Shown here in pieces: positions 44,366-53,451 of a stretch of 64,000 nt of DNA (positions are counted from its first letter, which is position 1; each line of letters opens with the position of its first letter). The translations under genes were made by a program, and so were the position numbers. Source of the stretch: Marinobacter adhaerens HP15 (GTDB lineage: Bacteria; Pseudomonadota; Gammaproteobacteria; Pseudomonadales; Oleiphilaceae); contig NC_017506.1 of the NCBI RefSeq assembly GCF_000166295.1, positions 2,914,001 to 2,978,000 of the forward strand, in the 5' to 3' direction. The notes below the pieces were generated by a model, which worked only from the letters and a program-made list of their open reading frames with translations, was not told the DNA's origin and did no database searches.

Positions 44366-45616
44366 ATGAGGTTTTCAAAAACGCTGCTGGCAGCTGGGAT
44401 TATCAGCATTGCAGCATCCCCGGCATCGGCCCTTGAAGTAGAAGTAGGCGGCCAGGTTAACCGGGCCATCATGTACGCGAAGGACGGTTATAACGCGAAC
44501 GAACTGGGACTGGGATCAGACACCGAGATCTATCATGTTGACAACCGCAACAGCCCGACCCGTTTCAATATTGGTGGCACCCAGCGCATTATCGACGGTT
44601 GGACCGCCGGCGCACTGATCGAAGTTGGTGTATTCGCTAACGCATCCAATGATGTTGACCCGGCCCAGAAAAATACCGGCCCGGAAATCGATGAACGAGT
44701 CACTGATGCGTTTCTGGACACACCCTATGGCAAGCTGACCTTAGGCCTTGGTGAGGGCGCAGCCTACAATGCCGGGCGCCGGGACTATTCAGGCACGGGT
44801 GTGATCAGTTTCCGCAACCCAAGCCTGATTGGCGGTGAACTACGGTTTGCCCTCAAACCATTCCCGGCATCGTTTCGCTCGAGGCCGAACAGGACGCCCC
44901 CTGAGACCAACCCTTTTGACGAAGCCAACCCGTTCGGCAACGAAGTCAGCATTTCAGGCAGTATCCGGGACTACAACTTTGAAGGCCGCCACAACCGTAT
45001 CCGCTATGACAGTCCGCGTATCGGCCCTGTCACCATATCCGTGAGTGCGGGCCATGATGGAAGCGACGGTCAGGATTCGATTTTGCAGATGGGTGTCAAA
45101 TCAGGCCTGCGGGTTCCAGGTGGCCGGATGCTGGTTGGCGCCGGCTACTCTCGTGCAACACAGAACATCGACAACCTGAGCAGTGACGGGCCGGATGTGA
45201 ATACCTACGGCGGCTCTGTTTCCTATTTCCATAGTGACACCGGCCTGAACCTGACCCTAGCAGCCGTCAACCGCGCGGAGAAACTGACGCCTGAAGAGGC
45301 GACTGACACCTTCGACGCCACCGACTCAGAGCTTGGCCAATTCCGCTATGTGAAGCTGGGGTACCGCCCGAACAGGACGCACGCGTTCGATATTCATTAC
45401 GGCGAGACCCGCGATCGGAACAAAAACGATGAAAAAGGGTCCGTTATTGGTGTGGGTTACGTCTTCAGCCCAACCGACCTGTTTGACGCCTACGCCGGCG
45501 CGAAGATTCACAGCCATGAACGTGCGGAATGGTGCACCACTTCTGGCAACACCTGTTATGCGCCGGAGTATGAGGACATCATTCTGGTGACAACCGGCTT
45601 ACGCGTTAAGTTCTAG
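44366..45616 (+). CDS. Gram-negative porin
   Basis: A 416-residue outer-membrane protein. The signal peptide ends at SPASALE (about residue 22). The mature start EVEVGGQVNRAIMYAKDG and the internal STRF-like segment NRNSPTRFNIGGTQ are typical of general trimeric porins. The sequence alternates in beta-strand fashion and ends in VTTGLRVKF with a terminal Phe. A CGGAGG site precedes ATG 44366, favouring it over a longer in-frame start. It is divergent from the LysR gene and likely admits the importer substrate through the outer membrane. Confidence 0.93.
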   Translation: MRFSKTLLAAGIISIAASPASALEVEVGGQVNRAIMYAKDGYNANELGLGSDTEIYHVDNRNSPTRFNIGGTQRIIDGWTAGALIEVGVFANASNDVDPAQKNTGPEIDERVTDAFLDTPYGKLTLGLGEGAAYNAGRRDYSGTGVISFRNPSLIGGELRFALKPFPASFRSRPNRTPPETNPFDEANPFGNEVSISGSIRDYNFEGRHNRIRYDSPRIGPVTISVSAGHDGSDGQDSILQMGVKSGLRVPGGRMLVGAGYSRATQNIDNLSSDGPDVNTYGGSVSYFHSDTGLNLTLAAVNRAEKLTPEEATDTFDATDSELGQFRYVKLGYRPNRTHAFDIHYGETRDRNKNDEKGSVIGVGYVFSPTDLFDAYAGAKIHSHERAEWCTTSGNTCYAPEYEDIILVTTGLRVKF

Positions 45617-45650
45617 AACACTCCACACAGCGTCATTGTTGTGGTCTTTT

Positions 45651-45677
45651 GCCCCTGCGCTGCAGGGGCTTTTTTTG
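45651..45677 (+). terminator. Intrinsic terminator after the porin gene
   Basis: An 8-bp stem GCCCCTGC / GCAGGGGC with a 3-base loop is followed by eight T. It lies 34 bases after the porin stop and is a textbook rho-independent terminator. Confidence 0.93.
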
Positions 45678-45729
45678 CGGTAAAAAAAACTATACGACTA
45701 TCGGGAAAGAGTGACCATCCGGTTAATTC

Positions 45730-47037
45730 CTAGACGTAGAAGTCCAGCTCTTCCTGAGATTTCAGAAGATCCCGCATCTTGATCGGGTCGTCACCGAAGA
45801 AGAACACAAGCCCCCAGTGAGTACCAAAAGCGGATCGGTCCGGAACTGTTTCCTCGGCAGGGGCCACCAACTCGTGAGACTCGAAGTAAGGATGCTCAAT
45901 GCACTCTTTGGGCATTTCCAGCTTGCTCACCACGCGGCGTCTCGGATAAACACCGAAGCAGCCGGCATAACCCTTGGCATCGACCACTTCGCGGGGGAAG
46001 AAGGCATCGACCTCTTCCTTGGTGCTCTTGGGATCAAACACCAGCATGGAAGCCTGGTAGGCATTGAATCCATACGCGCGTTCAATCAATTCGAAGGCCT
46101 TGAACCCGGGTGGGCGATACGCAACTTCGCCAAAATACATGGTGCCGTCGCTGGTTACGAAGTACTCCGGATGAATCAGACCGAACTGGATATCAAATGT
46201 TTTGACCAGCAACTCGATCTGCTTGGTGATTGCTTCGCGCCAGCTTTCAAGTTCCTTCGTGGCAGGAACAAACACCGAGTAACCCAGGGTGACGTACTCT
46301 GAAATATTCAGGAATTTGATTTTGCCATCGTGGATCCAGGCCTCAACGGCGAATTCCCAGCCACTCAGGTGACTTTCCATGAGCAGGGGGTATTCCTCGT
46401 CCGGAATCGTATCGATTTCTTCCAGCGTGCGGATCATGCGATGACCCAGGCAACCGGCTTTATCGAACGCCTTCACGTGAATCGGATCGTCCGGGTCACC
46501 ATCCAGTTTGAGCAGCGTCTGGTTAACCCGCTTCATGAAGCGAATGATGTCATCCTTTTCGTGGGCTTCTTCGAAAATCCCGACGCGAATACCACCAAGC
46601 TGGGCCCGACGTTTCATCAGCGCCTTGTCCCGGAACAGAATGGACTGGCCGTACATACGCGGATTATTCAACAGAACAGAGTTGATCGCGCCTGACCATT
46701 CCACCGTTTCTTCGAACAATGGGATTGCGACATCCACGCCTTCGGCTTTCAGCTTTTCAGCGATTTCCATGGACCGATCGTTCAGGCGAACAAAATCCCA
46801 GGGGATGAAGGGAATATTGTTGGCCGTGCAAAAATCGGCAGCCCAATCCGGGGCAACCACGATATAGCGGCGATCGAACTTCTGAGCCGCCTTGATCGCA
46901 TTAATACTCCAGCCAAGAAGAGCAATATAGCCCTTGTTTGGGTCCTTGGGTGTTTCCGTTCCGAGAACCGAGTCCATGGAGGGATCGCGCCAGGCCAGCA
47001 CTTCCTGCGACATTTTGGATTCCGGTGTGATCGCCAT
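45730..47037 (-). CDS. Orphan ATP-grasp ligase-like protein
   Basis: A 435-residue soluble protein. An N-terminal Rossmann-like preATP-grasp region (IALLGWSINAIKAAQKFDRRYIVVAP) is followed by an ATP-grasp fold: TLLKLDGDPDDPIHVKAF in the ATP-binding lobe, LLMESHLSGWEFAVEAWI, and a Mg-binding strand near MYFGEVAYRPPGFKAF. Such enzymes join a carboxylate to an amine or thiol using ATP. The acceptor and donor are unknown, and no partner biosynthetic genes are adjacent. It stands alone between the porin terminator and an MscS channel gene. Confidence 0.8.
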   Translation of the reverse strand: MAITPESKMSQEVLAWRDPSMDSVLGTETPKDPNKGYIALLGWSINAIKAAQKFDRRYIVVAPDWAADFCTANNIPFIPWDFVRLNDRSMEIAEKLKAEGVDVAIPLFEETVEWSGAINSVLLNNPRMYGQSILFRDKALMKRRAQLGGIRVGIFEEAHEKDDIIRFMKRVNQTLLKLDGDPDDPIHVKAFDKAGCLGHRMIRTLEEIDTIPDEEYPLLMESHLSGWEFAVEAWIHDGKIKFLNISEYVTLGYSVFVPATKELESWREAITKQIELLVKTFDIQFGLIHPEYFVTSDGTMYFGEVAYRPPGFKAFELIERAYGFNAYQASMLVFDPKSTKEEVDAFFPREVVDAKGYAGCFGVYPRRRVVSKLEMPKECIEHPYFESHELVAPAEETVPDRSAFGTHWGLVFFFGDDPIKMRDLLKSQEELDFYV

Positions 47038-47262
47038 AAGTTAACCTTTTATATTCGAAATAACGCAAAGGGCATTGGCAACAGCCCGATGCGTCAGACC
47101 AGAGTGTCCCAGCCAAACGCGGAAATTAGTTTCCATACACAACAATCTAGACCCTTACAGGCCAGGAAGCGAGCCCGCCCCTCCACTATCAAGACGATTA
47201 CGAAAGGATCTCGAGTCAAAAGATGCAAGCATCCAAAGGCCTGCCTGCAGAGATTTTCCGTT

Positions 47263-48429
47263 TTATCCCCGCAGCCTGTAGAAGGGTTCGAGAACCGGCT
47301 TCAATCCTTTTGCATCGTCAATGAACAGCTGCAGATGCGGGAAGGGAATCTCTATACCGGCGGCATCCAGGGCTTCTTTCATCTGCTCGAGAATATCGGC
47401 CATGATTCTGGGCCGAACATCCAGGTTATCCGGCGTTATCCACACTTTGACTTCTAGGTTCACTGACGAATCACCGAGGCTTTTGAGCAAAACACGGGGC
47501 TCCATGCCAGCGCCCTGCAAAACTTCGGGATGTGCCAGCAAAACCGGCATCAGCACTTCCCTCGCCGCCTTCGCAGATTCCTTGTAAGCAATCCCCACGG
47601 GAATATTCAGGCGGGTCACGCCCTCTGCGCTGTAATTGATGATATCCGTGGAGGCAACACTGTCGTTTGGAATCATCGTGAAGATATTATCCCGGGTTCG
47701 CAGCCAGGTGGTTCGCAAGGCAATCTTCACCACTTTGCCTTCCTGTCCGTTGATAGTGACCCAATCACCGATGCGAAAAGGCCTTTCAATGAGCAGGGTG
47801 ATACCCGCAATGAAATTGGAGAGAGTGGATTGAGCTGCAAAACCAACGGCAATACCGACGATGCCCAGACCGGCGATAATCGACACCACATCGAAACCGA
47901 ACTGGGCAAGCACCGTTACCACCGCAAGGGTTGCGGCGATAACCGCAAACAGATTCTCGACCAGTTGCCGGATGGAAGGATCCATTCGATAGCGTGAAGT
48001 GCCTTCCTTGATCAGACGTCGGAAAACTACCCAGACCACGTAGAAACCGAGGACCATGAAACCCGCCCTCGCCATCGCCTTGAGAACCTCAGGCGAAACC
48101 CCGAATTGCGCAAGAATAACTACCAGCGCACCCAACCCGGCCAGATAGCGGAGGCCGCTGCGCATCTGGATGTAAAGAGGGGTTTTGGTTCGCCGCTCAC
48201 CAAGGCCCAGCCTGATGGCAGCGATCAGAATCAGATAAACGCCCAGGAAGACGCCAAGGTAGATTACAGAGACCAGCAGCTGGCCGAGTATCTGTACCAG
48301 CAACGCACCCCAGTCGAGATTCTCGCCTGACACTGCCTGAAAGGCATCGCCAAGATTTCGACGGAGCTGCTCAATCAAATCTGCACCGAATGATTCCATC
48401 ATGATCTGCACGACACCTTTGCTGTCCAT
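47263..48429 (-). CDS. MscS-type mechanosensitive channel
   Basis: A 388-residue protein with about five membrane helices. The pore helix and following motif read GLGIVGIAVGFAAQSTLSNFIAGITLLIERPF, a well conserved MscS signature. The beta domain has GDWVTINGQEGKVVKI and the C-terminal alpha/beta vestibule ends near residue 380. It releases osmolytes under hypo-osmotic shock. ATG 48429 has no clear ribosome-binding site; ATG 48402, nine codons later, follows AAAGGTG and is an alternative. Confidence 0.93.
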   Translation of the reverse strand: MDSKGVVQIMMESFGADLIEQLRRNLGDAFQAVSGENLDWGALLVQILGQLLVSVIYLGVFLGVYLILIAAIRLGLGERRTKTPLYIQMRSGLRYLAGLGALVVILAQFGVSPEVLKAMARAGFMVLGFYVVWVVFRRLIKEGTSRYRMDPSIRQLVENLFAVIAATLAVVTVLAQFGFDVVSIIAGLGIVGIAVGFAAQSTLSNFIAGITLLIERPFRIGDWVTINGQEGKVVKIALRTTWLRTRDNIFTMIPNDSVASTDIINYSAEGVTRLNIPVGIAYKESAKAAREVLMPVLLAHPEVLQGAGMEPRVLLKSLGDSSVNLEVKVWITPDNLDVRPRIMADILEQMKEALDAAGIEIPFPHLQLFIDDAKGLKPVLEPFYRLRG

Positions 48430-48566
48430 ACATCAAGTAAAGGCGCGAATGGCATTTTGCTCAAATGCCGATCCGAGCCTCTTTGAAGCGTATGTGCAAG
48501 TTACATTGACGGATCACTCTGCAAGGTGCTCAATATAAGAACGACGACCTTGTGGAGGAGATAACA

Positions 48567-48752
48567 ATGAAATGGATTGTGCTCGCAGTAATTGTCGCGA
48601 TCATCGCCGTATGGCTGTATCGGGGCAAACGCAAAAACTATATTGAAGATCCTGATGTGAAAACATTCGATGAGAAAGACTACTACCTCACATCGAATGA
48701 CAACGCCTCAGATGACGAGTCCTCCCCCGATCAGAGCAATCCTCGTCACTGA
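48567..48752 (+). CDS. Small single-pass membrane protein
   Basis: A 61-residue protein with one N-terminal membrane helix (residues ~2-18), a basic stop-transfer RGKRKN and an acidic, disordered tail. A strong GGAGGAG site lies six bases before the ATG. I do not recognise the family. It is divergent from the MscS gene across 137 bp. Confidence 0.7.
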   Translation: MKWIVLAVIVAIIAVWLYRGKRKNYIEDPDVKTFDEKDYYLTSNDNASDDESSPDQSNPRH

Positions 48753-48760
48753 GATGGGCG

Positions 48761-48919
48761 TTACTTTTTCAGGCTGATCTGCTTTGAACCCGTGGGGGAT
48801 ACTTGTCCGCTTTTGCCCTTGCCGACGTATTCCACAGATCCGCCCGCTTTCAAAAACGCGGCTGTCTGTTCTTCAATCGCAGCAGAGGTCAGGGTAACTT
48901 TCTCGGGTTTCTTGCTCAT
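48761..48919 (-). CDS. Small cytoplasmic protein, 52 residues
   Basis: The minus strand holds a short frame with protein-like composition: a Lys-rich start MSKKPEKV, a helix AAIEEQTAAFLKAGGSVEYV and a basic tail KGKSGQVSPTGSKQISLKK. The helix-then-GG-then-strand pattern recalls small conserved gammaproteobacterial proteins of unknown role. The ribosome-binding site is weak. It ends 8 bp from the convergent small membrane protein. Confidence 0.6.
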   Translation of the reverse strand: MSKKPEKVTLTSAAIEEQTAAFLKAGGSVEYVGKGKSGQVSPTGSKQISLKK

Positions 48920-48999
48920 AGTGATATCCAGGTCGGGATGGCTTAATTAATATCGTAAGCCTTCCATTATACCTGAAGTGGCTAAAAATTGTTCGCTCC

Positions 49000-49329
49000 C
49001 TATAGACTGCGCGCTTCACGCGCCTCAGCCAGGCTCCCCTTGTTTTCAACATTTGTATAACCGGCACGCTCCAGAGCCGATTTTGCTTTACCTGCCCTGT
49101 TGCCACTGCGGCAATAAAGATTAATCTCGGTGTCTTTGTCCGGGAACCTCTCGGTAACCTCCGCAACGATCTGGTCATGCGGAATCAGCGGGTCTCCATC
49201 TATGTGGCTTTGCCGATGTTCTGCCTCTGTGCGGACATCGATCCACACGGGCTTTGCATGCGCTACTATCGGTGCCAGCGCAAGTGATAGCAGGATTAGC
49301 ACCGCTTTCACTGAAAAAGACACTCTCAT
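49000..49329 (-). CDS. Periplasmic rhodanese-like protein (PspE type)
   Basis: A 109-residue protein with a signal peptide (residues 1-25, APIVAHAKP) and a single rhodanese domain. The active-site Cys73 lies in LYCRSGNRAG, the loop typical of PspE/GlpE-size sulfurtransferases. It would transfer sulfane sulfur in the periplasm. ATG 49329 is chosen; a TTG two codons earlier has better spacing to GGGAG. Confidence 0.9.
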   Translation of the reverse strand: MRVSFSVKAVLILLSLALAPIVAHAKPVWIDVRTEAEHRQSHIDGDPLIPHDQIVAEVTERFPDKDTEINLYCRSGNRAGKAKSALERAGYTNVENKGSLAEAREARSL

Positions 49330-49401
49330 AACCAACTCGCTCCCTATTTTGAGACTCTACAATTAGTCTATACGGGTAAACTTACCGGAGGAGTTCACCG
49401 C

Positions 49402-49605
49402 ATGGAAACCGCTGACATCTTCCTGTCGCTGCTGTTCGGCTGCATCGGTTTCGCCTATTTCATGTATGGCCGGCGCAGGAAAAACATCGTCACCCGATAC
49501 TGCGGCATTGCCATGATCCTGTATCCCTACCTGGCCAGCAGCGCCTGGGAGATGCTGGCAGTCGGTGTTGGGCTCATGATTGTGCCGCGGTTTGTCGAGC
49601 TCTGA
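49402..49605 (+). CDS. Small two-helix membrane protein
   Basis: A 67-residue protein with two predicted membrane segments (residues ~5-22 and ~32-60) around a basic loop GRRRKN. A GGAGGAG site lies eight bases before the ATG. The family pattern FxSLxxGxxGxAYFxYGRRRK is common among small proteobacterial membrane proteins of unknown function. It is divergent from the rhodanese gene. Confidence 0.8.
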   Translation: METADIFLSLLFGCIGFAYFMYGRRRKNIVTRYCGIAMILYPYLASSAWEMLAVGVGLMIVPRFVEL

Positions 49606-49713
49606 TGGCGAATTAATGCCCCGTTACTATCCCTTCACAAAGACGCCTGAAAGTTGCGCACTGCCCCTCCGCGTGCCACCGTAAGATCACAACCCTGAAA
49701 AGGAGGATGGCAA

Positions 49714-49890
49714 ATGCTCTATTGGGCTATCGTCTGTCTGGTAATCGCGATCATTGCGGGTGTTCTTGGTTTTGGAGGTATTGCAGGAACGGCCGCCGGC
49801 TTTGCGAAGATATTGTTCTTCATTTTTCTGGTACTGCTGGTTGTATCTTTAATAGTGAACGTCTTCCGGGGCAAGGGCCCCAAAGTCTAG
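49714..49890 (+). CDS. DUF1328 small membrane protein
   Basis: A 58-residue protein with two hydrophobic helices around the sequence [20 protein letters not shown], the hallmark of DUF1328. The tail is [16 protein letters not shown] precedes the ATG. Family members are often stress-induced, but their function is not known. It lies 52 bp before the MgtC gene. Confidence 0.9.
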   Translation: MLYWAIVCLVIAIIAGVLGFGGIAGTAAGFAKILFFIFLVLLVVSLIVNVFRGKGPKV

Positions 49891-49941
49891 GGCATGTCCC
49901 GAACGCCAAAATACACTTAATCTTTCCGTTGGGGACCTCGC

Positions 49942-50394
49942 ATGTTCGAGAGTGAAATTCCACCACTGGACATCATTGTCCGCCTGCTCATGGCCGCCGG
50001 TTTGGCGCTGGTACTCGGGCTTGAGCGGGAACTGCGAGGGAAACCCGCGGGGCTCCGCTCTCACATGCTGGTTTCCGTAGGAGCCTCGGCATTCATTCTG
50101 ATTGGCCTCCATATCCTGATGACGACCGCAGAAGGCGACCCTTCAGCCCGGATAGACCCGTCGCGGATCGTTGAAGGTGTGATCGGCGGTATCGGATTTC
50201 TCGGCGCCGGCTGCATTATTCAAAGCCGCGGAAGCGTTCAGGGCATTACCACCGGCGCTTCCATCTGGATTTGCGGAGCGATCGGTGTCGCCTGCGGTCT
50301 GGGCACGCTGGTTCTTGCCAGCATGGTGACCGTGTTGGCACTCATTATCATGGTTGTGCTGGGCCGGTTTGAACGGGAAATGATCGAGGAATGA
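49942..50394 (+). CDS. MgtC/SapB family membrane protein
   Basis: A 150-residue protein matching the membrane domain of MgtC only: an early GLALVLGLERELRGKPAGLRSHMLV, then GGIGFLGAGCII and TTGASIWICGAIGVACG, with about four to five helices. The C-terminal cytoplasmic ACT-like domain of Salmonella MgtC is absent, as in SapB-type proteins. Roles in Mg2+-limited growth or ATP synthase control are known for relatives but not shown here. Confidence 0.92.
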   Translation: MFESEIPPLDIIVRLLMAAGLALVLGLERELRGKPAGLRSHMLVSVGASAFILIGLHILMTTAEGDPSARIDPSRIVEGVIGGIGFLGAGCIIQSRGSVQGITTGASIWICGAIGVACGLGTLVLASMVTVLALIIMVVLGRFEREMIEE

Positions 50395-50436
50395 CGAACT
50401 GGCAGGCCAGCATGTCGTCCCGGCTGAGCTGAAATC

Positions 50437-50871
50437 CTAGAGCCGATCAATAGACTTGAGCAGAGAATTGAAAGCCCTCGAAAAGCTGCGCTCAGCCAAT
50501 CGGTCCATTACCCCACCCAGCAGCGGCACTTGCACGTGCCCTTCAGAAACCCAGGTAACCCGGGTCTGTTCGCCTTCTGGCTTTAAAACAATCTCTCCCT
50601 TCGTGTGCTGAACGGCGAACGGGCTCGATTTTTCAATTTGATAATGCATTCGGTTTGGCCTCTCGAACCGGGTAATACGCTCAGTGAGTTCAAGCCGGCC
50701 CGCTCCGATAATTCTCAGGGCGCCAGTGCCATTTTTCTCGCCTCTACCCTCTTCAATCAGTAAAGACTTGCTAACCCCTGGAAACCGGGAATAGCGGGCG
50801 TGGTCGGAGATGGCTTTGAAGACTGACTCGATATCCTTCTCGAGAACTCGTTCGACATGAATGCGAAACAT
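50437..50871 (-). CDS. SRPBCC family protein
   Basis: A 144-residue START-like fold, a helix-grip barrel that holds a hydrophobic ligand. The N-terminal VLEKDIESVFKAISDHARYSRFPGV and the late TRVTWVSEGHVQVPLLGGVMDRLAER are typical of polyketide-cyclase/COQ10-like members. A GAGGA site precedes the ATG. The ligand is unknown. The DUF1857 gene upstream encodes a second START-like protein. Confidence 0.87.
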   Translation of the reverse strand: MFRIHVERVLEKDIESVFKAISDHARYSRFPGVSKSLLIEEGRGEKNGTGALRIIGAGRLELTERITRFERPNRMHYQIEKSSPFAVQHTKGEIVLKPEGEQTRVTWVSEGHVQVPLLGGVMDRLAERSFSRAFNSLLKSIDRL

Positions 50872-50934
50872 GGCTACTCCTCAACTGTGGGCTCACGGAC
50901 AGAATACGCTCCCACTCCATCAAACGAGTCGGAT

Positions 50935-51402
50935 TTAGCAGAATACCCCTGTCTCGGCCAACTGCCGAATGATCTGAATCGTCTCAATGTCTGTGGCTAC
51001 GTAGGCCTGTTCAAGATACTGGTCATAGGGCATCGAATCACCGCGGTTCTCGATGCTCGCTGTTTCATACCGGAAACGGACAAACAGTGATGCCGGCTCG
51101 GGCTCTTCGATATCCATGACAAGTGTTGCGGCCGGGAGGGTAGCCGTTGGCTGAGTCCGATACTCTATCCTCGCCTCGTGCCAGAAAGTGACTTCATCGA
51201 CCACCTGCAGTCCCGGCAGCTGGAGGCTACGCTTCAGGTAAGCCGGGCCCTGATCCAGAATCTCGTAATCATCGACACCAACGAGGAACTTGTCCGGGCG
51301 CCGGGCCCTGAGCACCAGCCCCTCCCACACCTGGAATCGGGTCAGAACCGGTAGCTCTGGCTTGGTCAGGTCGTTTATCTGAACGATATGCTCGAACGTC
51401 AT
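50935..51402 (-). CDS. DUF1857 (AtaL-like) SRPBCC protein
   Basis: A 155-residue START-like protein of the DUF1857 type: an early MTFEHIVQIND, then RFQVWEGLVLRARRPDKF and later LFVRFRYETAS. An AAAGGAGG site five bases before ATG 51402 fixes the start against a longer frame. It is followed after 63 bp by another START-like gene in the same direction. Function is unknown. Confidence 0.87.
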   Translation of the reverse strand: MTFEHIVQINDLTKPELPVLTRFQVWEGLVLRARRPDKFLVGVDDYEILDQGPAYLKRSLQLPGLQVVDEVTFWHEARIEYRTQPTATLPAATLVMDIEEPEPASLFVRFRYETASIENRGDSMPYDQYLEQAYVATDIETIQIIRQLAETGVFC

Positions 51403-51605
51403 CTGGCCTCCTTTCGGGTGCACCGCAAGGCACGGTTTCAATCGCTCGCTTTTTTTGCGATGAATGCCGGGCCATTAAATCTCGATTCAGGGTTTGGGTA
51501 CGCGTTTAAAAAGTTAACAGCCTACAATTCAAAAGGATGACCACTGATATGGTCCCAGTGCAAACTGATAGTCAAATAATTCAGAAAAGGGGACGTTAAA
51601 TCCCA

Positions 51606-53414
51606 GTGAACTATCGCCAGCTCTTTCTTGCTCTGATCCTCGGAATCCTCGCCCTTGCGCTATGGGTGAGCCCAGAGTTCAAACAGATTGCCGCCGGCGT
51701 TGCCATTTTTCTGTTCGGCATGCTCTCGCTGGAGAACGGGTTTCGCCAGTTTACCGGCGGCTTTCTCGAGAGCGTGCTGCGTCGCACAACAGATACGATT
51801 CCGAAAAGCCTCGGTTTTGGCATCGTCAGTACCGCCATCATGCAGTCCAGTTCCCTGGTATCGGTGATCACGATCTCGTTTTTGAGCGCCGGCTTGCTTC
51901 CGCTGATCACGGGTATCGGCATTATCTTCGGCGCCAATCTCGGCACCACGACCGGCGCCTGGTTGTTCGCCAGCATCGGTATGAAAATGAGCCTTTCGGC
52001 CTTTGCTTTGCCGATGCTTGTCTTTGGCGTGGTACTGAATTTCCAGCAACCACGAGCCTGGAAAGCCTTCGGTGCAGTTCTCGCCGGGCTCGGGTTTCTG
52101 TTTCTCGGCATCGATTTCATGAAGGCGGGATTCGAAAGTTACGAGTCGGCTGTTGATCTGCGCGAGTATGCAATGGACGGTGTCGCAGGACTTCTTGTCT
52201 ACACAGGCCTCGGAATTCTGGCGACCGTCGTGATGCAATCCAGCCATGCGACGCTGGCGCTGACTCTGGCCGGTCTGGCCACGGGGCAGATTACCTACGA
52301 AAACGCTCTGGCCCTGGCCATTGGTGCGAATATTGGCACAACCGTCACCGCGCTGATCGGTGGTCTGGGTGCAAATATCACTGGCAAGCGTCTGGCAGGC
52401 GCCCATCTCCTGTTCAACGCGGTAACGGCAGTGATCGCCCTGGTGCTGATCGAGCCCCTGCGTTGGTCAGTGGATGCCCTGTCAGCGCTCATGTCGATCG
52501 CCGACGATGACTATACGATCAAGCTCGCGTTATTCCACACCCTGTTCAACTGCCTTGGTGTCGCCATCATGCTGCCATTGATCTCGAGAATGGCGCGAGC
52601 ACTCGAACGCTGGCTGCCAGAGCGAGAGGAAGAGGTCGCCGCACAGCCGCGGTACCTGAATCAGGCTGCGATGGACTCACCCGATAGTGCAATCGCGGCA
52701 GTGCGCAGGGAGGTCTGGCACCTGTTCGATCAAGCATTCGTTATCCTTGCCCATGGTCTCCACCTGCACCGCGAGAATATTCGCCAGACCGATGACCTTG
52801 CAGCGATGATTAACAATTCCCGGGAACGCATCGATATCGACATCGACCTGATCTACCGACAGCGGGTAAAACGCCTGTACAACGCCATTCTCGACTTTAT
52901 TTCCGCGCGAATGACCCGGGAATCACCGGCAAATTCCACCGAATCGCTCTATCGCCTTCAGCATGCGGCCTCGGAGATGGTCGAAGCCATCAAGCATGTC
53001 AAACACCTACGCAAGAATCTCACAATTTATATGGCGTCGGATAACGCCACGATTCGTAAAGAGTACAACGAGCTTCGGCTACGAGTCGCGATGGTATTGC
53101 GTGAGACCCATCGTTTTTACGAAGGCCGGTTCGAGGATGCCAGCACAGCAATACTGGAGCTCGACGAGATCGCTGTGCGCGCGCGAGTAGACCGCGAATC
53201 GATGGTCGGTCGTGTCACAAAACTCCTGGGTGCAAAACGGATTGATGCCGCCATGGCTACGTCCCTGCTAAACGACTCTGCCTACGCGAGCGAAACCGTC
53301 GATGCTATTCTGACAGGAACCCGCGAGCTGCTGACTGCCATGGATGTTGAAGCTGCTCGAACCACAGAGCAGCTGTCGGTGAGCGACGCAGGGCGGGCAG
53401 AGGTCATGCCATGA
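51606..53414 (+). CDS. Na/Pi cotransporter family protein
   Basis: A 602-residue protein with about nine membrane helices and the duplicated Na/Pi motif with QSSS: AIMQSSSLVSVITISF and VVMQSSHATLALTLAG. A long C-terminal cytoplasmic part (residues ~345-590) is helical and PhoU-like. It likely moves phosphate with sodium. The start is GTG 51606, and its GGGGA site is rather distant. The next gene starts 37 bp later. Confidence 0.9.
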   Translation: MNYRQLFLALILGILALALWVSPEFKQIAAGVAIFLFGMLSLENGFRQFTGGFLESVLRRTTDTIPKSLGFGIVSTAIMQSSSLVSVITISFLSAGLLPLITGIGIIFGANLGTTTGAWLFASIGMKMSLSAFALPMLVFGVVLNFQQPRAWKAFGAVLAGLGFLFLGIDFMKAGFESYESAVDLREYAMDGVAGLLVYTGLGILATVVMQSSHATLALTLAGLATGQITYENALALAIGANIGTTVTALIGGLGANITGKRLAGAHLLFNAVTAVIALVLIEPLRWSVDALSALMSIADDDYTIKLALFHTLFNCLGVAIMLPLISRMARALERWLPEREEEVAAQPRYLNQAAMDSPDSAIAAVRREVWHLFDQAFVILAHGLHLHRENIRQTDDLAAMINNSRERIDIDIDLIYRQRVKRLYNAILDFISARMTRESPANSTESLYRLQHAASEMVEAIKHVKHLRKNLTIYMASDNATIRKEYNELRLRVAMVLRETHRFYEGRFEDASTAILELDEIAVRARVDRESMVGRVTKLLGAKRIDAAMATSLLNDSAYASETVDAILTGTRELLTAMDVEAARTTEQLSVSDAGRAEVMP

Positions 53415-53451
53415 TGAATTCCGAGTAGGCTTGAAACAGAGGGACGGAACA

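Noticed and set aside
47038..47262. tRNA or small RNA in the gap between the ATP-grasp and MscS genes
   Set aside because: No cloverleaf or strong hairpin with a T-run could be drawn; I see nothing definite in this 225-base gap.
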